NCBI RefSeq assembly: GCF_902506555.1
Contig: NZ_LR732707.1
Span: forward strand, 1,939,564-2,003,563
Direction of reading: 5' to 3'
Source: Sphingorhabdus sp. 109
Lineage (GTDB): Bacteria > Pseudomonadota > Alphaproteobacteria > Sphingomonadales > Sphingomonadaceae
Length of the DNA: 64,000 bases
Both the position numbers and the translations under genes were made by a program. Of the stretch, positions 8,505-18,622 are shown in pieces; positions within the stretch are counted from its first letter, which is position 1, and every line of letters starts with the position of its first letter. A model generated the notes under the pieces. It had not been told where the DNA came from, searched no databases, and saw nothing but the letters and a program-made list of their open reading frames with translations.

Positions 8505-11225
8505 ATGACCTTAGACAAAAATTTCGACCCCGCCGCCATCGAAGCCCGCTGGTATGAACATTGGGAAAACAAGGGCCTGTTCCGCCCGGAACGCGATGAT
8601 CGCGAACCGTTTACGATTGTGAACCCGCCCCCGAATGTCACCGGGTCGCTGCATATCGGTCATGCGCTGGACAATACGCTGCAGGACATCATCATCCGGC
8701 ACGAGCGGTTGAAGGGCAAGGATGCGCTCTGGGTCGTCGGCATGGATCACGCCGGCATCGCCACCCAGATGGTGGTCGAGCGCCAGATGAACGAACGCCA
8801 GCAGAAACGCACCGACTTCACCCGCGAGGAATTTGTCGAGAAAGTCTGGGAGTGGAAAGAGGAAAGCGGCGGCACGATCACCAGACAGCTGCGCCGTCTC
8901 GGCTGTTCGATGGACTGGTCCAACGAACGCTTCACCATGGACGAGGGCATGAACGAGGCCGTGCTCAAGGTCTTTGTCGATCTTTATAATGACGGCCTGA
9001 TCTATCGCGACAAGCGCCTGGTAAACTGGGACCCGGCGCTGAAGACCGCGATTTCCGACCTGGAAGTCGAAACCGTCGACACAAAAGGCAGCTTCTGGCA
9101 TTTCAAGTATCCGTTGGCCGATGGCGTCACGCTGGACAACGGGCAGGATTATATCGAGGTCGCGACGACTCGGCCGGAAACGATGCTCGCCGATATGGCG
9201 GTTGCGGTGCATCCATCGGACGAGCGCTACAAGAGCGTGATCGGCAAGGAAATCGAGCAGCCGATCACCGGGCGCCGTTTCAGAATCGTTGCCGACGAAC
9301 ATGCCGATCCGGAACTGGGTTCGGGCGCGGTGAAAATAACGCCGGGCCATGACTTCAACGATTTCGAGGTTGGCAAGCGGGCGGGCTTTGCCGCCGGCGA
9401 GATGCTCAATATGCTCGATGGCGAAGCCAATGTCTGCCAGACTGCCGACGGACTGGTACCGGACGAATATATCGGGCTGCACCGGTTCCGCAAAGACGGC
9501 GTCGACGGCGCCCGCGAACTGGTTGTACAGCGGCTGAAGGAACAGGGCTTCCTGATTCCGCATGTTTCGAAAAACAAGGACGGCGAACCAGTTGAACATG
9601 ACGCCGAACCGCGCACCATCGCGACACCTTTCGGGGACCGCGGCGGCGTGGTGATCGAGCCATGGCTGACCGACCAATGGTATGTCGATGCGGAAACGCT
9701 GGCCCAGCCGGCGATCAAGGCCGTGCGCGATGGCGATATCGAAATCGTGCCGAAAAGTTGGGAAAAGACCTATTTCAACTGGATGGAAAATATCCAGCCC
9801 TGGTGCGTCTCGCGGCAATTATGGTGGGGGCATCAGATTCCGGCATGGTTTGACGAAAATGGCAAAATCTATGTCGCGATGAGCGAAGAGGAGGCACAAT
9901 CGCAGGCAGGCCCGGACGTCACGCTCGCTCGCGACCCCGATGTTCTCGACACATGGTTCTCTTCCGCTCTCTGGCCCTTTGGCACGCTTGGCTGGCCGGA
10001 ACAGACCAAAGACCTCGAACGCCATTACCCCAATGACCTGCTGATTTCCGGCTTTGACATCCTGTTCTTCTGGGATGCGCGGATGGCGATGCAGGGCATC
10101 CAGTTCATGAAGGAAGTGCCGTGGAAGCGGCTCTATCTGCACGGGCTGGTCCGAGCCGAAGATGGCTCCAAAATGTCCAAGTCCAAGGGCAATGTCGTCG
10201 ATCCGCTCGGCCTGATTGACCAATATGGCGCCGACGCATTGCGTTTCTTCATGGCGGCCATGGAAAGCCAGGGCCGTGACATCAAGATGGATGACAAAAG
10301 GGTCGAGGGCTATCGCAATTTCGCGACCAAATTGTGGAATGCCTCGCGCTTCTGCGAGGCCAACGGGATCGGCGCGAGCAAGACGCTTGCTGCCCCGGAA
10401 GCCGCCCTGCCCGTCAACCGCTGGATCATCAGCGAAGTGGTCGAGACGCAACAGGCGCTCGACAAGGCGCTGACCGACCTGCGTTTCGATGCGGCGGCCA
10501 ACACCATCTACCACTTCACTTGGGACCGGTTCTGCGACTGGTATCTCGAACTGATCAAGCCGGTTCTGCAGGGTGAAGATGCCAGCGCGGCCGACGAAAC
10601 CCGGATGGTGGCCGGCTGGGTGCTCGACCAGATCATCGTCATGCTCCATCCGTTCATGCCCTTCATCACCGAAGAACTTTGGCACGCAATGGGCGACAGG
10701 GAATATGATCTGATCATTGCAAAATGGCCGGCGCCGAAAGCTGCCGTCGATGCGGATGCCAAGGCAGAAGTGGACTGGCTGATCAAGCTGATTTCCGAAG
10801 TACGTTCTACAAAGGTCGAGCTGAACATCGCCCCAGGGACCAAAATGACCGCCCATGTCCGCGATGGAGACGACAGTCTGCAGGCCAAGGTGGCGCGCCA
10901 GCATTCCGCGCTTGACCGGGTTGGACGTCTCGAGGCTGTTTCCTTTGACCCTGCCCCGGAAGGTCCCTCGGCTCAGATCATCGTCGACAACGCGACCTAT
11001 ATATTGCCACTCGCCGGTGCGATTGACATTGACGCGGAGAAGGGTCGACTGAACAAGGCTTTGGAAACCGCTCAAAAAGAAGCCAAATCCCTGAGCGGAC
11101 GATTGGGCAATCCAAATTTCGTGGAGAAAGCCAAGCCAGAAGCAGTGGAAAAAGCGCGCGCCGATCTGGCCGAGAAAGAGGCAGAATCCGAACGATTGCA
11201 GGCCGCTATAGACCGGTTGGGGTGA
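8505..11225 (+). CDS. valS: Valyl-tRNA synthetase
   Basis: The 906-residue class I aminoacyl-tRNA synthetase charges tRNA-Val. It shows [17 protein letters not shown] with the HIGH motif near residue 50, the editing domain in the middle, [12 protein letters not shown] with the KMSKS loop at about 560, the anticodon-binding domain, and a C-terminal coiled coil (about 840-906, ending [11 protein letters not shown]). The start at 8505 gives [16 protein letters not shown], the usual beginning. Full length with no defects. A bulged hairpin directly after the stop (11228-11249) may end the transcript. Confidence 0.97.
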   Translation: MTLDKNFDPAAIEARWYEHWENKGLFRPERDDREPFTIVNPPPNVTGSLHIGHALDNTLQDIIIRHERLKGKDALWVVGMDHAGIATQMVVERQMNERQQKRTDFTREEFVEKVWEWKEESGGTITRQLRRLGCSMDWSNERFTMDEGMNEAVLKVFVDLYNDGLIYRDKRLVNWDPALKTAISDLEVETVDTKGSFWHFKYPLADGVTLDNGQDYIEVATTRPETMLADMAVAVHPSDERYKSVIGKEIEQPITGRRFRIVADEHADPELGSGAVKITPGHDFNDFEVGKRAGFAAGEMLNMLDGEANVCQTADGLVPDEYIGLHRFRKDGVDGARELVVQRLKEQGFLIPHVSKNKDGEPVEHDAEPRTIATPFGDRGGVVIEPWLTDQWYVDAETLAQPAIKAVRDGDIEIVPKSWEKTYFNWMENIQPWCVSRQLWWGHQIPAWFDENGKIYVAMSEEEAQSQAGPDVTLARDPDVLDTWFSSALWPFGTLGWPEQTKDLERHYPNDLLISGFDILFFWDARMAMQGIQFMKEVPWKRLYLHGLVRAEDGSKMSKSKGNVVDPLGLIDQYGADALRFFMAAMESQGRDIKMDDKRVEGYRNFATKLWNASRFCEANGIGASKTLAAPEAALPVNRWIISEVVETQQALDKALTDLRFDAAANTIYHFTWDRFCDWYLELIKPVLQGEDASAADETRMVAGWVLDQIIVMLHPFMPFITEELWHAMGDREYDLIIAKWPAPKAAVDADAKAEVDWLIKLISEVRSTKVELNIAPGTKMTAHVRDGDDSLQAKVARQHSALDRVGRLEAVSFDPAPEGPSAQIIVDNATYILPLAGAIDIDAEKGRLNKALETAQKEAKSLSGRLGNPNFVEKAKPEAVEKARADLAEKEAESERLQAAIDRLG

Positions 11226-11288
11226 CAGGTCCTGCTCATGCAGGGACCAATCGTCCAGTGTTTGCCCGGATTGCGAAAAAGCCCGGGT

Positions 11289-11752
11289 TCAGTATCCGGA
11301 ATAGCGTCTAGCTAGATTTGCCACGACGCATCTTTCTGCCGCAATCCGCATACGTTCGGCACCCTCGCGCATTTTTTCCGCGGCCCGGCGTATTTTTGGT
11401 GCACCGTTCAGCAATTGCGATGCTGTGAAATGCGTATGTCCGCGACCAATTTGACTGGCCGCTTCACGTTCACAAAGTCCGCATCGCTCTCCAGCCGATC
11501 CGCATAGGCTTCCATCCGCTCGGCTCCCCGCAGCATTTCTTCTGCGCCTTTTTCCATGCCGACGGCACCTTCAGCCATACCGGCCTCGACCTGCGGCTTG
11601 ATTACCCGAGCGAGCGTTTCGCTCCCTTCCTTTTCTTGCTGATGATCCGTATCTTGCGCATGCACCACCATAGTCGGCACTAGCGACGCCGCAACCAGCC
11701 CCAGTCCCGCAAGCAACGGGAAATAACGTTTCTCGACCATCGGATTCTCCAT
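11289..11752 (-). pseudogene. Frameshifted small exported helical protein
   Basis: The open frame from 11752 has a signal peptide (cut near VHA-Q) and a helical body (EGAVGMEKGAEEMLRGAERM), then turns into non-matching text after about residue 92 and stops at 11408. In the -1 frame a continuation with the same composition runs to 11289: REAASQIGRGHTHF, then QLLNGAPKIRRAAEKMREG and AERMRIAAERC. The repeated pattern K/E-G-A-E-x-M links the two parts, so the original gene was about 154 residues and a one-base change near 11465-11480 split it. Either a true pseudogene or a sequencing error. Function unknown. Confidence 0.65.
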
Positions 11753-11869
11753 ATCAGTCAGCCAAGCCCAATGCCTGGCCCGTTGACTACAGATGTAATC
11801 GATGCTTGGAGATTTGAAAGTCGCTATCGATCAACAACCGAGGAGAATGGACAAACGCTCCGGTGCCGG

Positions 11870-13573
11870 TTAGCGGCCCTGAGCTCTCCAGCGCTTGATC
11901 ACGCGCTGGACAATCTCTTCCTCGCCGCCATGTTCGCGCCAGAGATCGGAGAATATCGGGTCTTCCGAAGCAGGGCGACGTTCCTCGGCAAGCGTATCCA
12001 GCGAAACGCGGATCGGAATCGCGACACCTTCGCCACAGCAAATGACTTCGCGATTGCGCAAGGCTGGGATGGAATCGAGAAAACCGCGCGCGCCCTCGGG
12101 CATCGCGGCTTTCACGAAAGCCTGGTCACGATCGTTATTCAGACGCATCGACAGGATCGTACCGCATTGCGAGAGCACCCCTTCGGCGAGATCCGACGGG
12201 CGCTGTGTGATCAGCCCCAGAGACACGCCATATTTACGGCCTTCCTTGGCAATCCGGCTGAGAATATCGCGAACGCTGCTTTCCTCGGAAACATCGTCAT
12301 TGGGAATGTAGCGATGCGCCTCTTCACAAACCAGGAGCATTGGTCGTTGGGGCTCGTTGCGCGCCCATATTGCATAGTCGAATACCAGCCGGCTGAGCAC
12401 GGAAACCACAGTCGGTGTGATTTCGGACGGCATCGCCGAAACATCGATGATTGATATCGGCTTTCCTTCGGATGGCAGTCTGAAAATCTTGGCAAGAAAC
12501 GCCGCCATAGTGTCCCCGACGAGCATGCCGGAGAACATGAAACTATAGCGCGGATCGGCCTTGATTTCATCGATTTTCGATTTCAGTCGCTGGTAAGGCG
12601 CACTGTTTGTCGCCTTGTCGAGCTTGCCCATTTCATTCTGCAGGATCGTTGTCAGATCGGACAGCAGATAGGGGACCGGTGAGTCCACCGTCAGCTTGGT
12701 GCCGCCGGTTGCTCCTTGACTCTTGGCTTTTGCCGCCAGCAGACATTTGGCCAGAATATCACAGTCCATCTGCTTGGCATCGCCCTTGGACTGGACAAAT
12801 ACTTCACAATGTTCGCGGAAGTTCATCAACCAGTAGGGCAGATTGAGATTGTTCACATCGAATAATTTACCGTTACCCTTGAAGGCGGCTGAATATTCAC
12901 CGTGCGGGTCAATCATCAAAATATGGCCTTCGGGTGCAAGATCGCATATTTTGTGAAGGATCAGAGCTGCCGCTGTCGACTTACCGGTACCGGTCGATCC
13001 TAGAAGCGCAAAATGCTTGCCGAGCATGGCGTCGACATAAAGCGCACCGCGGATATCATCGGTCGGATAGACGGTACCAACCTCGACGTTAGCGCGACCG
13101 TCGGAGGCATATATCTGTTTGAGGTCGGCCGTCGTGACGGCAAAGACCTCTGAAGCGGGTGTCGGATAGCGGGTGACGCCGCGGCGGAAATTGTAGATCT
13201 GGCCGGTCAGTTTTTCTTCGTCACCTTCGCCGAGAAAATCGATCTCGGCGATCACCAGTCCGGACTGGCCTTCGAAAAGGCGCTGGGTCCGGATATTGGC
13301 TAGCAACCAGGTTTGGCCAACGCGTATCTTAACCTGGCTACCAACCTGCCCCGCGGTTTTGATGGTCGGGTCCACATGGTCCTGAAGTTGCGCAAGCACT
13401 GCGGTATCCATAAGGATTTTTGATCCGGAGCCGGCTATTTCGATCACCTCGCCGATTTTATAGCCTTCACTACGCTGCGAAGGGGCCCCCTGGTTCTCCT
13501 CCTCCAGCGTTGCAATTTCGGCCTCCGCGAGAGGTGTGGCGGCGGGGAAATTATGAGAACCCATATCGGACAT
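11870..13573 (-). CDS. HerA-type ATPase / DUF87 helicase
   Basis: The 567-residue hexameric DNA-pumping ATPase has an N-terminal HAS-barrel (about 35-110), then an FtsK/HerA P-loop core with Walker A GSTGTGKST at 192-200, Walker B around MLLVCEEAHRYIP, and the arginine-rich VRDILSRIAKEGRKYG segment. HerA pumps DNA during end resection or in defence complexes. No NurA nuclease, Sir2 or other known partner is next to it, so it is probably the housekeeping standalone form common in sphingomonads. An ATG at 13564 is a possible alternative start. Confidence 0.88.
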   Translation of the reverse strand: MSDMGSHNFPAATPLAEAEIATLEEENQGAPSQRSEGYKIGEVIEIAGSGSKILMDTAVLAQLQDHVDPTIKTAGQVGSQVKIRVGQTWLLANIRTQRLFEGQSGLVIAEIDFLGEGDEEKLTGQIYNFRRGVTRYPTPASEVFAVTTADLKQIYASDGRANVEVGTVYPTDDIRGALYVDAMLGKHFALLGSTGTGKSTAAALILHKICDLAPEGHILMIDPHGEYSAAFKGNGKLFDVNNLNLPYWLMNFREHCEVFVQSKGDAKQMDCDILAKCLLAAKAKSQGATGGTKLTVDSPVPYLLSDLTTILQNEMGKLDKATNSAPYQRLKSKIDEIKADPRYSFMFSGMLVGDTMAAFLAKIFRLPSEGKPISIIDVSAMPSEITPTVVSVLSRLVFDYAIWARNEPQRPMLLVCEEAHRYIPNDDVSEESSVRDILSRIAKEGRKYGVSLGLITQRPSDLAEGVLSQCGTILSMRLNNDRDQAFVKAAMPEGARGFLDSIPALRNREVICCGEGVAIPIRVSLDTLAEERRPASEDPIFSDLWREHGGEEEIVQRVIKRWRAQGR

Positions 13574-13685
13574 CGGTTATTTTCCTGTTTTACTGGTCAG
13601 GACACCGAACTAGTCGAACATGGTTAAGGAAGATTTACTCGGGCAACAGAAAGACAGGCCAAAGGTAGAAGCGGTCTGGCAAGCA

Positions 13686-14459
13686 TTACATCTTGCGGAA
13701 CAGATAACCCGCAGACCAGCCGAGAAAAACTGAAATAAGTACCGCGATCAACCCATAGAGAAAGCCGTAATTCTGGGCAAGATTGGTGATGAAGCGGCCC
13801 ATTCCGGTCTTTTCAATGGTGATTTCTTTTACTTCGGCAGCCTCCACTCGACCATCGATAACAAGAAAGGTTTCTGCGGTATAATCTCCAACCGGTACGC
13901 TGGCCGGCAGGTTGATCCGCGCCTGATAGAGTACGCTATCGGTGATCTTCACGCTATTCGGCAGATTCTTGAACAAATTTCCCCGCGCGTTCAGATCAAC
14001 CAGGCCGTCAACAAAACGATCCAGTTCACGACTGTCAATCGCCCCGGCCGGAGAAAGCTGCAAATGGTGCAGTCCCAGTTCGTAAATATCAGCGGTCTTG
14101 CCGTCGACAATTTCGTCGATCGGCTTGGAGGATGCAATCGCGTAGAAACCGGGAGCCGACCGAAACTCGCTGCTCGCCGCGTTAACCCAGATACCGGCGA
14201 TCTGCTGCTTTTCGCGCACGACAATTGATTTGACCGGTCCCTTGAGCACCACCACGATATCGGCCTGATCGGTATTGCGGGTGCCCGGGGGATAGGTGAT
14301 GGCGCCAAAAAGCAGTAGCTGCGCACCATTGAAATCGCCCTTGATACTGATCCGGTCCTGCGAGACTTCGGGAACCAGGACCGGCGTTGCGGCAATTGTC
14401 AGAATGGCAATACCGAACATTGCCAGCAAGCGACCCAAAAGGCGAGCTCCCCGCTTCAC
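13686..14459 (-). CDS. TIGR02186 family transmembrane protein
   Basis: The 257-residue protein matches the alphaproteobacterial family TIGR02186 (Alph_Pro_TM): N-terminal hydrophobic segment (about 10-30), a periplasmic beta-rich domain beginning PVLVPEVSQDRISIKGDF and including GAQLLLFGAI, and one C-terminal membrane helix (about 230-252). It overlaps the upstream TauE/SafE gene by 4 bases, so the two are co-translated, and this pairing is typical. A role with the sulfite/organosulfur exporter is inference; no biochemical function is known to me. Confidence 0.85.
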   Translation of the reverse strand: MKRGARLLGRLLAMFGIAILTIAATPVLVPEVSQDRISIKGDFNGAQLLLFGAITYPPGTRNTDQADIVVVLKGPVKSIVVREKQQIAGIWVNAASSEFRSAPGFYAIASSKPIDEIVDGKTADIYELGLHHLQLSPAGAIDSRELDRFVDGLVDLNARGNLFKNLPNSVKITDSVLYQARINLPASVPVGDYTAETFLVIDGRVEAAEVKEITIEKTGMGRFITNLAQNYGFLYGLIAVLISVFLGWSAGYLFRKM

Positions 14460-15370
14460 AGCAATTGCACCGTATAAATTTCATCCGGCTGGAACCCCAA
14501 GCCGAGAGCCATGCGAATCGCAACCAGCAGCACCATGGATGCCAACGCCAACCGCAGATATTCTGGTCGCATCCGTTGCGCGAACTTTGCGCCAAGCTGC
14601 GCACCGGTCACGCTGCCAAGCAGCAGCAGGGAGGCCAGAACAATATCGACCGCCCGCGTGGTCATGCTGTGCATCATCGTCGACGCGATAGTGACAAATA
14701 ATATCTGGAAAAGCGAGGTTCCCACCACCACCTGCGCGCCCATACCCAGCAGGTAGAGCATCGCCGGTACCATGATGAAACCGCCACCGACACCCAATAA
14801 CATCGTCAGAATGCCGGTAAGCAGACCAAGCACGAACGGCGCGATGGGCGATATATACAGACCGGACCGGTAGAAGCGCCATCGGAAAGGCAGATTGGCA
14901 ACCAGCGGATGATGGCGTCGCTTACGGGCGGGCATCGGCTTGCCGGCGCGCAGCGCGCGGACGCTCTGCAGGGATTCCTTGAACATCATCCCACCAATGC
15001 TGGACAGCATCAGGACGTAGAGAACATTGATCACGGTATCAATCTGGCCCCAGGTCTGGAGGATCTGGAACAGCCCGGTGCCAACGATTGTACCGACGAT
15101 ACCACCGACCACCAGTATCGCACCCATACGGAAATCGACGCCTTTGCGGCGCATATGGGCGGCGACACCGGAAATGCTGGCCCCTGTGACCTGAGTGGAG
15201 GCCGATGCAGCGGCCACAGTTGGCGGTATTCCGTAAAAAATCAGCAGCGGCGTGGTAAGAAACCCGCCGCCGACACCAAACATCCCGGACAAAATACCAA
15301 CCAGTCCGCCGAGAAGGACGATAACGAATGCATTTACCGATAGATTGGCGATTGGCAGATAGATGTCCAT
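14456..15370 (-). CDS. TSUP family (TauE/SafE) sulfite/sulfonate exporter
   Basis: The 304-residue inner membrane transporter has two homologous halves, each starting with the TSUP signature: GGLVGILSGMFGVGGGFLTT near residue 20 and GLLTGILTMLLGVGGGF near 175. About eight membrane helices are visible. The family moves sulfite, sulfoacetate or related anions across the inner membrane. It is the first gene of the two-gene unit with TIGR02186. The start at 15370 gives a complete first half. Confidence 0.88.
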   Translation of the reverse strand: MDIYLPIANLSVNAFVIVLLGGLVGILSGMFGVGGGFLTTPLLIFYGIPPTVAAASASTQVTGASISGVAAHMRRKGVDFRMGAILVVGGIVGTIVGTGLFQILQTWGQIDTVINVLYVLMLSSIGGMMFKESLQSVRALRAGKPMPARKRRHHPLVANLPFRWRFYRSGLYISPIAPFVLGLLTGILTMLLGVGGGFIMVPAMLYLLGMGAQVVVGTSLFQILFVTIASTMMHSMTTRAVDIVLASLLLLGSVTGAQLGAKFAQRMRPEYLRLALASMVLLVAIRMALGLGFQPDEIYTVQLL

Positions 15371-15473
15371 ATAGATGTTGGACTAATCTCTTTTGCTGTC
15401 GGGATAAAGGGCGTTGCTGTCTCGCCGGCAGGAAATCGATCCGATCCGCTGACAGGACCGGAAATACGCTTGT

Positions 15474-16655
15474 TCAGAAGCCTGTCGAAACGGTTAGCGC
15501 TGCTCCGTTTCCGGGCCGCGCATTGCCGGCAACGCGGATTCGCCAGTCAAGGGCAATGCGCGCCGAATGCCCGATGACGGGGACAGCCACATCGATCCGC
15601 GGTCCGACATCGACGCGGCGGATATTGCGTTGACCGCCGGCCCAGGCGCCCGGGCCCACGGATATTCTTGCTGAGCCCAGCCCCGCTATCGGTCGCTGTA
15701 CAGTTGCTGCGCCGTCAAAGAAATAGGTCTCATTCGGACCAAGCACATAGCCGGCCTGTGCATAGGTCTCGAGCGTCCAACGTTCTGCAATCGGCTCTGG
15801 GCCGGTGCCACCGGTTACAAAGAAAGCGGTTCCCGATTCCCGTCCCCTCGCGGCATCAAAACGCTGCTCCGCGTGCAAGGCGACGGGAAATGTCCGAACC
15901 GGCTGGATGCGGGCCCCCAGAGCAACCTCCTCCTGGCTCCAGGGATCCAGCGCTGTCGAAACGCGGCCATATAGGGATATATCCGGTGCCCGCCTGTCCA
16001 GCAGTTGATAGGACAATATAGCGCCAGCCTGACTACCGCCATATTGCCCGTTGGAGATCAATTGCCGCCCGTTGCCCTGCACCCCCCGATCCGGACCGGG
16101 ATCCTGCCGTGCAAATATCCAGAAATAGGCAGAGAACCGGTTGCGCGCGTGAAGAGCGGGTGAAACCGGAAAAGGCTGGCGGGCACCGGCACCTGCCGGT
16201 GCAGTCGAACCGGTCGAATTGGATAAAGTCTGCAGAAGAAAACTGCTGGCTTCTTCAGAATCCTGCCATCGCCAGGATGGACGGTCCGGCACATGGGCGG
16301 TTTTCCTATCTTCCACCGGTACTTTTAGCGCGCCTTCTCCTGTCATATTGGATGAATGATGATCGGACGTATTTGCCTGTTCACGGCGGATTTCAATCGG
16401 GACGGCCAATGATCGGTTAGAAAAGGAGAGCCGATTGCTGTCTCCGGCCCGATAGGCAGCGCTTGTCGAAACTGGCTGTGGTGGGTTTGAAACGATATTC
16501 GCCGTTCCATGCCAGGAGATCACACGCACCACTATCCAGATCGCGGCCAGAGTGACCATTGCACGCAGTGGCGCACCTGCTGTTGTCGTCAACAACGGAT
16601 CAGCCTCTACCGCCTGTGCTGGCCTGCGGTCGGAGTCGCTGGACATCCTTCTCAT
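15474..16655 (-). CDS. NfrA C-terminal-like beta-barrel protein
   Basis: The 393-residue protein has one hydrophobic segment at about 29-46, a long low-complexity linker, and from about residue 170 an amphipathic beta-rich region (GGSQAGAILSYQLLD, ALDPWSQEEVALGAR, PIAGLGSARISVGPG) resembling the C-terminal domain of NfrA, the outer membrane partner of the NfrB glycosyltransferase. The neighbouring upstream gene is NfrB-like and overlaps this start by about 56 bases, which supports the match. It lacks the TPR part of full NfrA. An inner start at 16559 would remove the overlap but also the hydrophobic segment. A role in export of a surface glycan is inferred. Confidence 0.6.
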   Translation of the reverse strand: MRRMSSDSDRRPAQAVEADPLLTTTAGAPLRAMVTLAAIWIVVRVISWHGTANIVSNPPQPVSTSAAYRAGDSNRLSFSNRSLAVPIEIRREQANTSDHHSSNMTGEGALKVPVEDRKTAHVPDRPSWRWQDSEEASSFLLQTLSNSTGSTAPAGAGARQPFPVSPALHARNRFSAYFWIFARQDPGPDRGVQGNGRQLISNGQYGGSQAGAILSYQLLDRRAPDISLYGRVSTALDPWSQEEVALGARIQPVRTFPVALHAEQRFDAARGRESGTAFFVTGGTGPEPIAERWTLETYAQAGYVLGPNETYFFDGAATVQRPIAGLGSARISVGPGAWAGGQRNIRRVDVGPRIDVAVPVIGHSARIALDWRIRVAGNARPGNGAALTVSTGF

Positions 16656-18027
16656 CGGGATAAAAATGGCTCGTCTTTTCCCACCGGGCGGGCTGACCGG
16701 TCAGCTGACCGATATATTGGCTGAGCGCGCGCCAAACGGCCATGATATTGATCAGATTGGCCACCACTGTCCGGGGAATCGACAAAAAGGCTTCGCGCAG
16801 ACCGTATAAGGAAAAGACAAAATAGAATTTCATCGCCAGCCGCCACAGCAGAAAACCCAGATTGAGAATGAGCAATATTTCCAAGAAACCGGAAACGGGC
16901 CGGGGGCGATACATGCCGATCAGATCAGCAAACGCCAATATTCCCATCAATATGACGGCCACATAGGCAATAGCGACGATAATGGCCGCGAAACTGGCCT
17001 TGCGATCACGCAGACGCATCCAGTTTTCCCGCCAGCTATTCTTCCAGCCCAGACGATCCCATCCGGACAGGGAAATGCCTGCCATCCAGCGACTTTTCTG
17101 CCGTATGGCGTCTTCCAGTTTATCAGGAAAAAACTCCTGCGTGGCGACCAGCTGTCCGTTCCGATCCCGCAACCGGGCAAAAATGCCGCGCGATTCTCCG
17201 CCCGTCAGATGAAGTCCCAATTCATAATCTTCGGTCAGGCTCCGCGCATCAAAGGGCTTTCCGCGGGTTCTGGCCGACAGTTTCTGCAGGCTTTCTCTGG
17301 CGAAAGCACAGCCGACACCAGCAGAAGGTATGGACGCGCCGAGCGCTTCCCGCAGCACCATTTGCTTGCCGTGCAATTCGGCAAACTCATCGCCATAATG
17401 GCCGGCGACCCAGCGCGATCCTTTTGCCCGTCGGGGGATGACCGGCAACTGGACCAATGCAGCGCGTCCAATCAGATGTCTGAAAAGCCGCAATGCTTCA
17501 GGATGCACGATATCTTCCGCATCGTGCAATATGATCGCGGCATAATTTCTGTTTTCCTCGATCTCGTCGCGACAGAGGGCGTCCCAGAGATGGTTGAGAC
17601 AATCTGCCTTGGTGGTCGGGCCGTCATGCTGACACATGACCAGCCTGATCTTGCTATCGCCCGCGGCAGCGGCAGCCACCGCCGCAATCGTGTCGCTATC
17701 ATTGGGATAGCAGCCCACGTATATTCGATATTCGTTGCCGGCCCATTGCTGCAAACAGCGCCGCAGCATTGCCCCGATCACCGCCGCCTCCTGCCAGGCC
17801 GGCACGAATATCGCCATCCGGCATCCGGGTGAAGGGTCCGCAAGCTTTTCCACCGTCACCCGTTCGTAGCGTGAGTAGACGAAAAGCCGCCGTTTCATGC
17901 GATGAAAAAGCCACAAACCGTCGAACATCAGATCGTCGACGGAACCGATCAGGAAAGACAGGCTGGCAAACAGCAGCAGTTCCTTCTGCAGAAAGTCGAG
18001 AAACGGCAAATATTGGTCGCCTGCCAT
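16600..18027 (-). CDS. NfrB-like membrane glycosyltransferase (GT2)
   Basis: The 475-residue inner membrane GT2 enzyme has an N-terminal membrane helix (about 13-40), then a GT-A catalytic domain with FVPAWQEAAVIGAML, the DxD-like HDAEDIVHPEAL, TEDYELGLHL, and the (Q/R)xxRW-type QKSRWMAGI, followed by C-terminal membrane helices. The NfrB family is linked to surface polysaccharide made with NfrA. I chose ATG 18027 because GGAG stands 7 bases upstream; the ATG two codons earlier is too close to it. It overlaps the barrel protein downstream and probably forms an operon with the membrane protein at 18117-18560. Confidence 0.82.
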   Translation of the reverse strand: MAGDQYLPFLDFLQKELLLFASLSFLIGSVDDLMFDGLWLFHRMKRRLFVYSRYERVTVEKLADPSPGCRMAIFVPAWQEAAVIGAMLRRCLQQWAGNEYRIYVGCYPNDSDTIAAVAAAAAGDSKIRLVMCQHDGPTTKADCLNHLWDALCRDEIEENRNYAAIILHDAEDIVHPEALRLFRHLIGRAALVQLPVIPRRAKGSRWVAGHYGDEFAELHGKQMVLREALGASIPSAGVGCAFARESLQKLSARTRGKPFDARSLTEDYELGLHLTGGESRGIFARLRDRNGQLVATQEFFPDKLEDAIRQKSRWMAGISLSGWDRLGWKNSWRENWMRLRDRKASFAAIIVAIAYVAVILMGILAFADLIGMYRPRPVSGFLEILLILNLGFLLWRLAMKFYFVFSLYGLREAFLSIPRTVVANLINIMAVWRALSQYIGQLTGQPARWEKTSHFYPDEKDVQRLRPQASTGGRG

Positions 18028-18116
18028 GGACATTCTCCGGCTGTTCGCAAAAGCTGTGCCTCTGCGAGTGGTTTTCTGGGATGAACAAAGAACAAACGGT
18101 TTGCTGCGTACTGACG

Positions 18117-18560
18117 CTAGCCGGACTCCAGTTGCTGCTGCGACGGTGCCAGTTGATTTTCCCTGGCCCCGATCGCCAGCGCCAGCAACATCGGATAGGC
18201 CCAGAAGACTGCTCCCGTACCTAGCGCCCAAGCGGTTATCTGCGGTGCCACGATCGTTGTCATATGCGTAGTTAAGGCTAGCAAATGAAAAGCCGTGGCC
18301 CACATCGGCCAGAACCGATTGGATTTAAGCGACAGCCAAATCAACGCAAAAAAAGCAACGATATCAATTGCAAATATTCCTACTTCCAATGTTGCCCACG
18401 ATGTTCCGAACGAACGTGCAACCGCCAAGGTCGATAGTGATCCCAATATCATAATCGTCGCTCCGCAATATTCCCAACGTGCGCCCCGCAAAATTGCATA
18501 TCCGCAACAAGCGAACAAAAAAATATAATAGAGATAGCCCCAGATGGTGTGAAAGATCAC
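18117..18560 (-). CDS. Four-helix integral membrane protein, unknown function
   Basis: The 147-residue hydrophobic protein has four predicted membrane helices (about 5-25, 35-55, 62-80, 105-130) joined by short loops, with a polar C-terminal tail. I do not recognise a named family, although similar small proteins occur in sphingomonads and Erythrobacter. It lies 89 bases upstream of the NfrB-like gene on the same strand, so it may be part of that surface-glycan operon. Confidence 0.65.
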   Translation of the reverse strand: MIFHTIWGYLYYIFLFACCGYAILRGARWEYCGATIMILGSLSTLAVARSFGTSWATLEVGIFAIDIVAFFALIWLSLKSNRFWPMWATAFHLLALTTHMTTIVAPQITAWALGTGAVFWAYPMLLALAIGARENQLAPSQQQLESG

Positions 18561-18622
18561 TGCGTCGTTTCTAACTTTGGACGCGCTGCATCGTGAAACC
18601 GGACCAGCATCGTTTTGACCAT

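Noticed and set aside
8511..9818. Long minus-strand open frames across valS (also 9819-11075)
   Set aside because: Frames opposite a GC-rich conserved gene; they show no domain and valS is certain.
11870..13573. HerA ATPase as part of an antiphage defence system
   Set aside because: No NurA, Sir2, DUF4297 or other defence partner is next to it; the neighbours are housekeeping genes.
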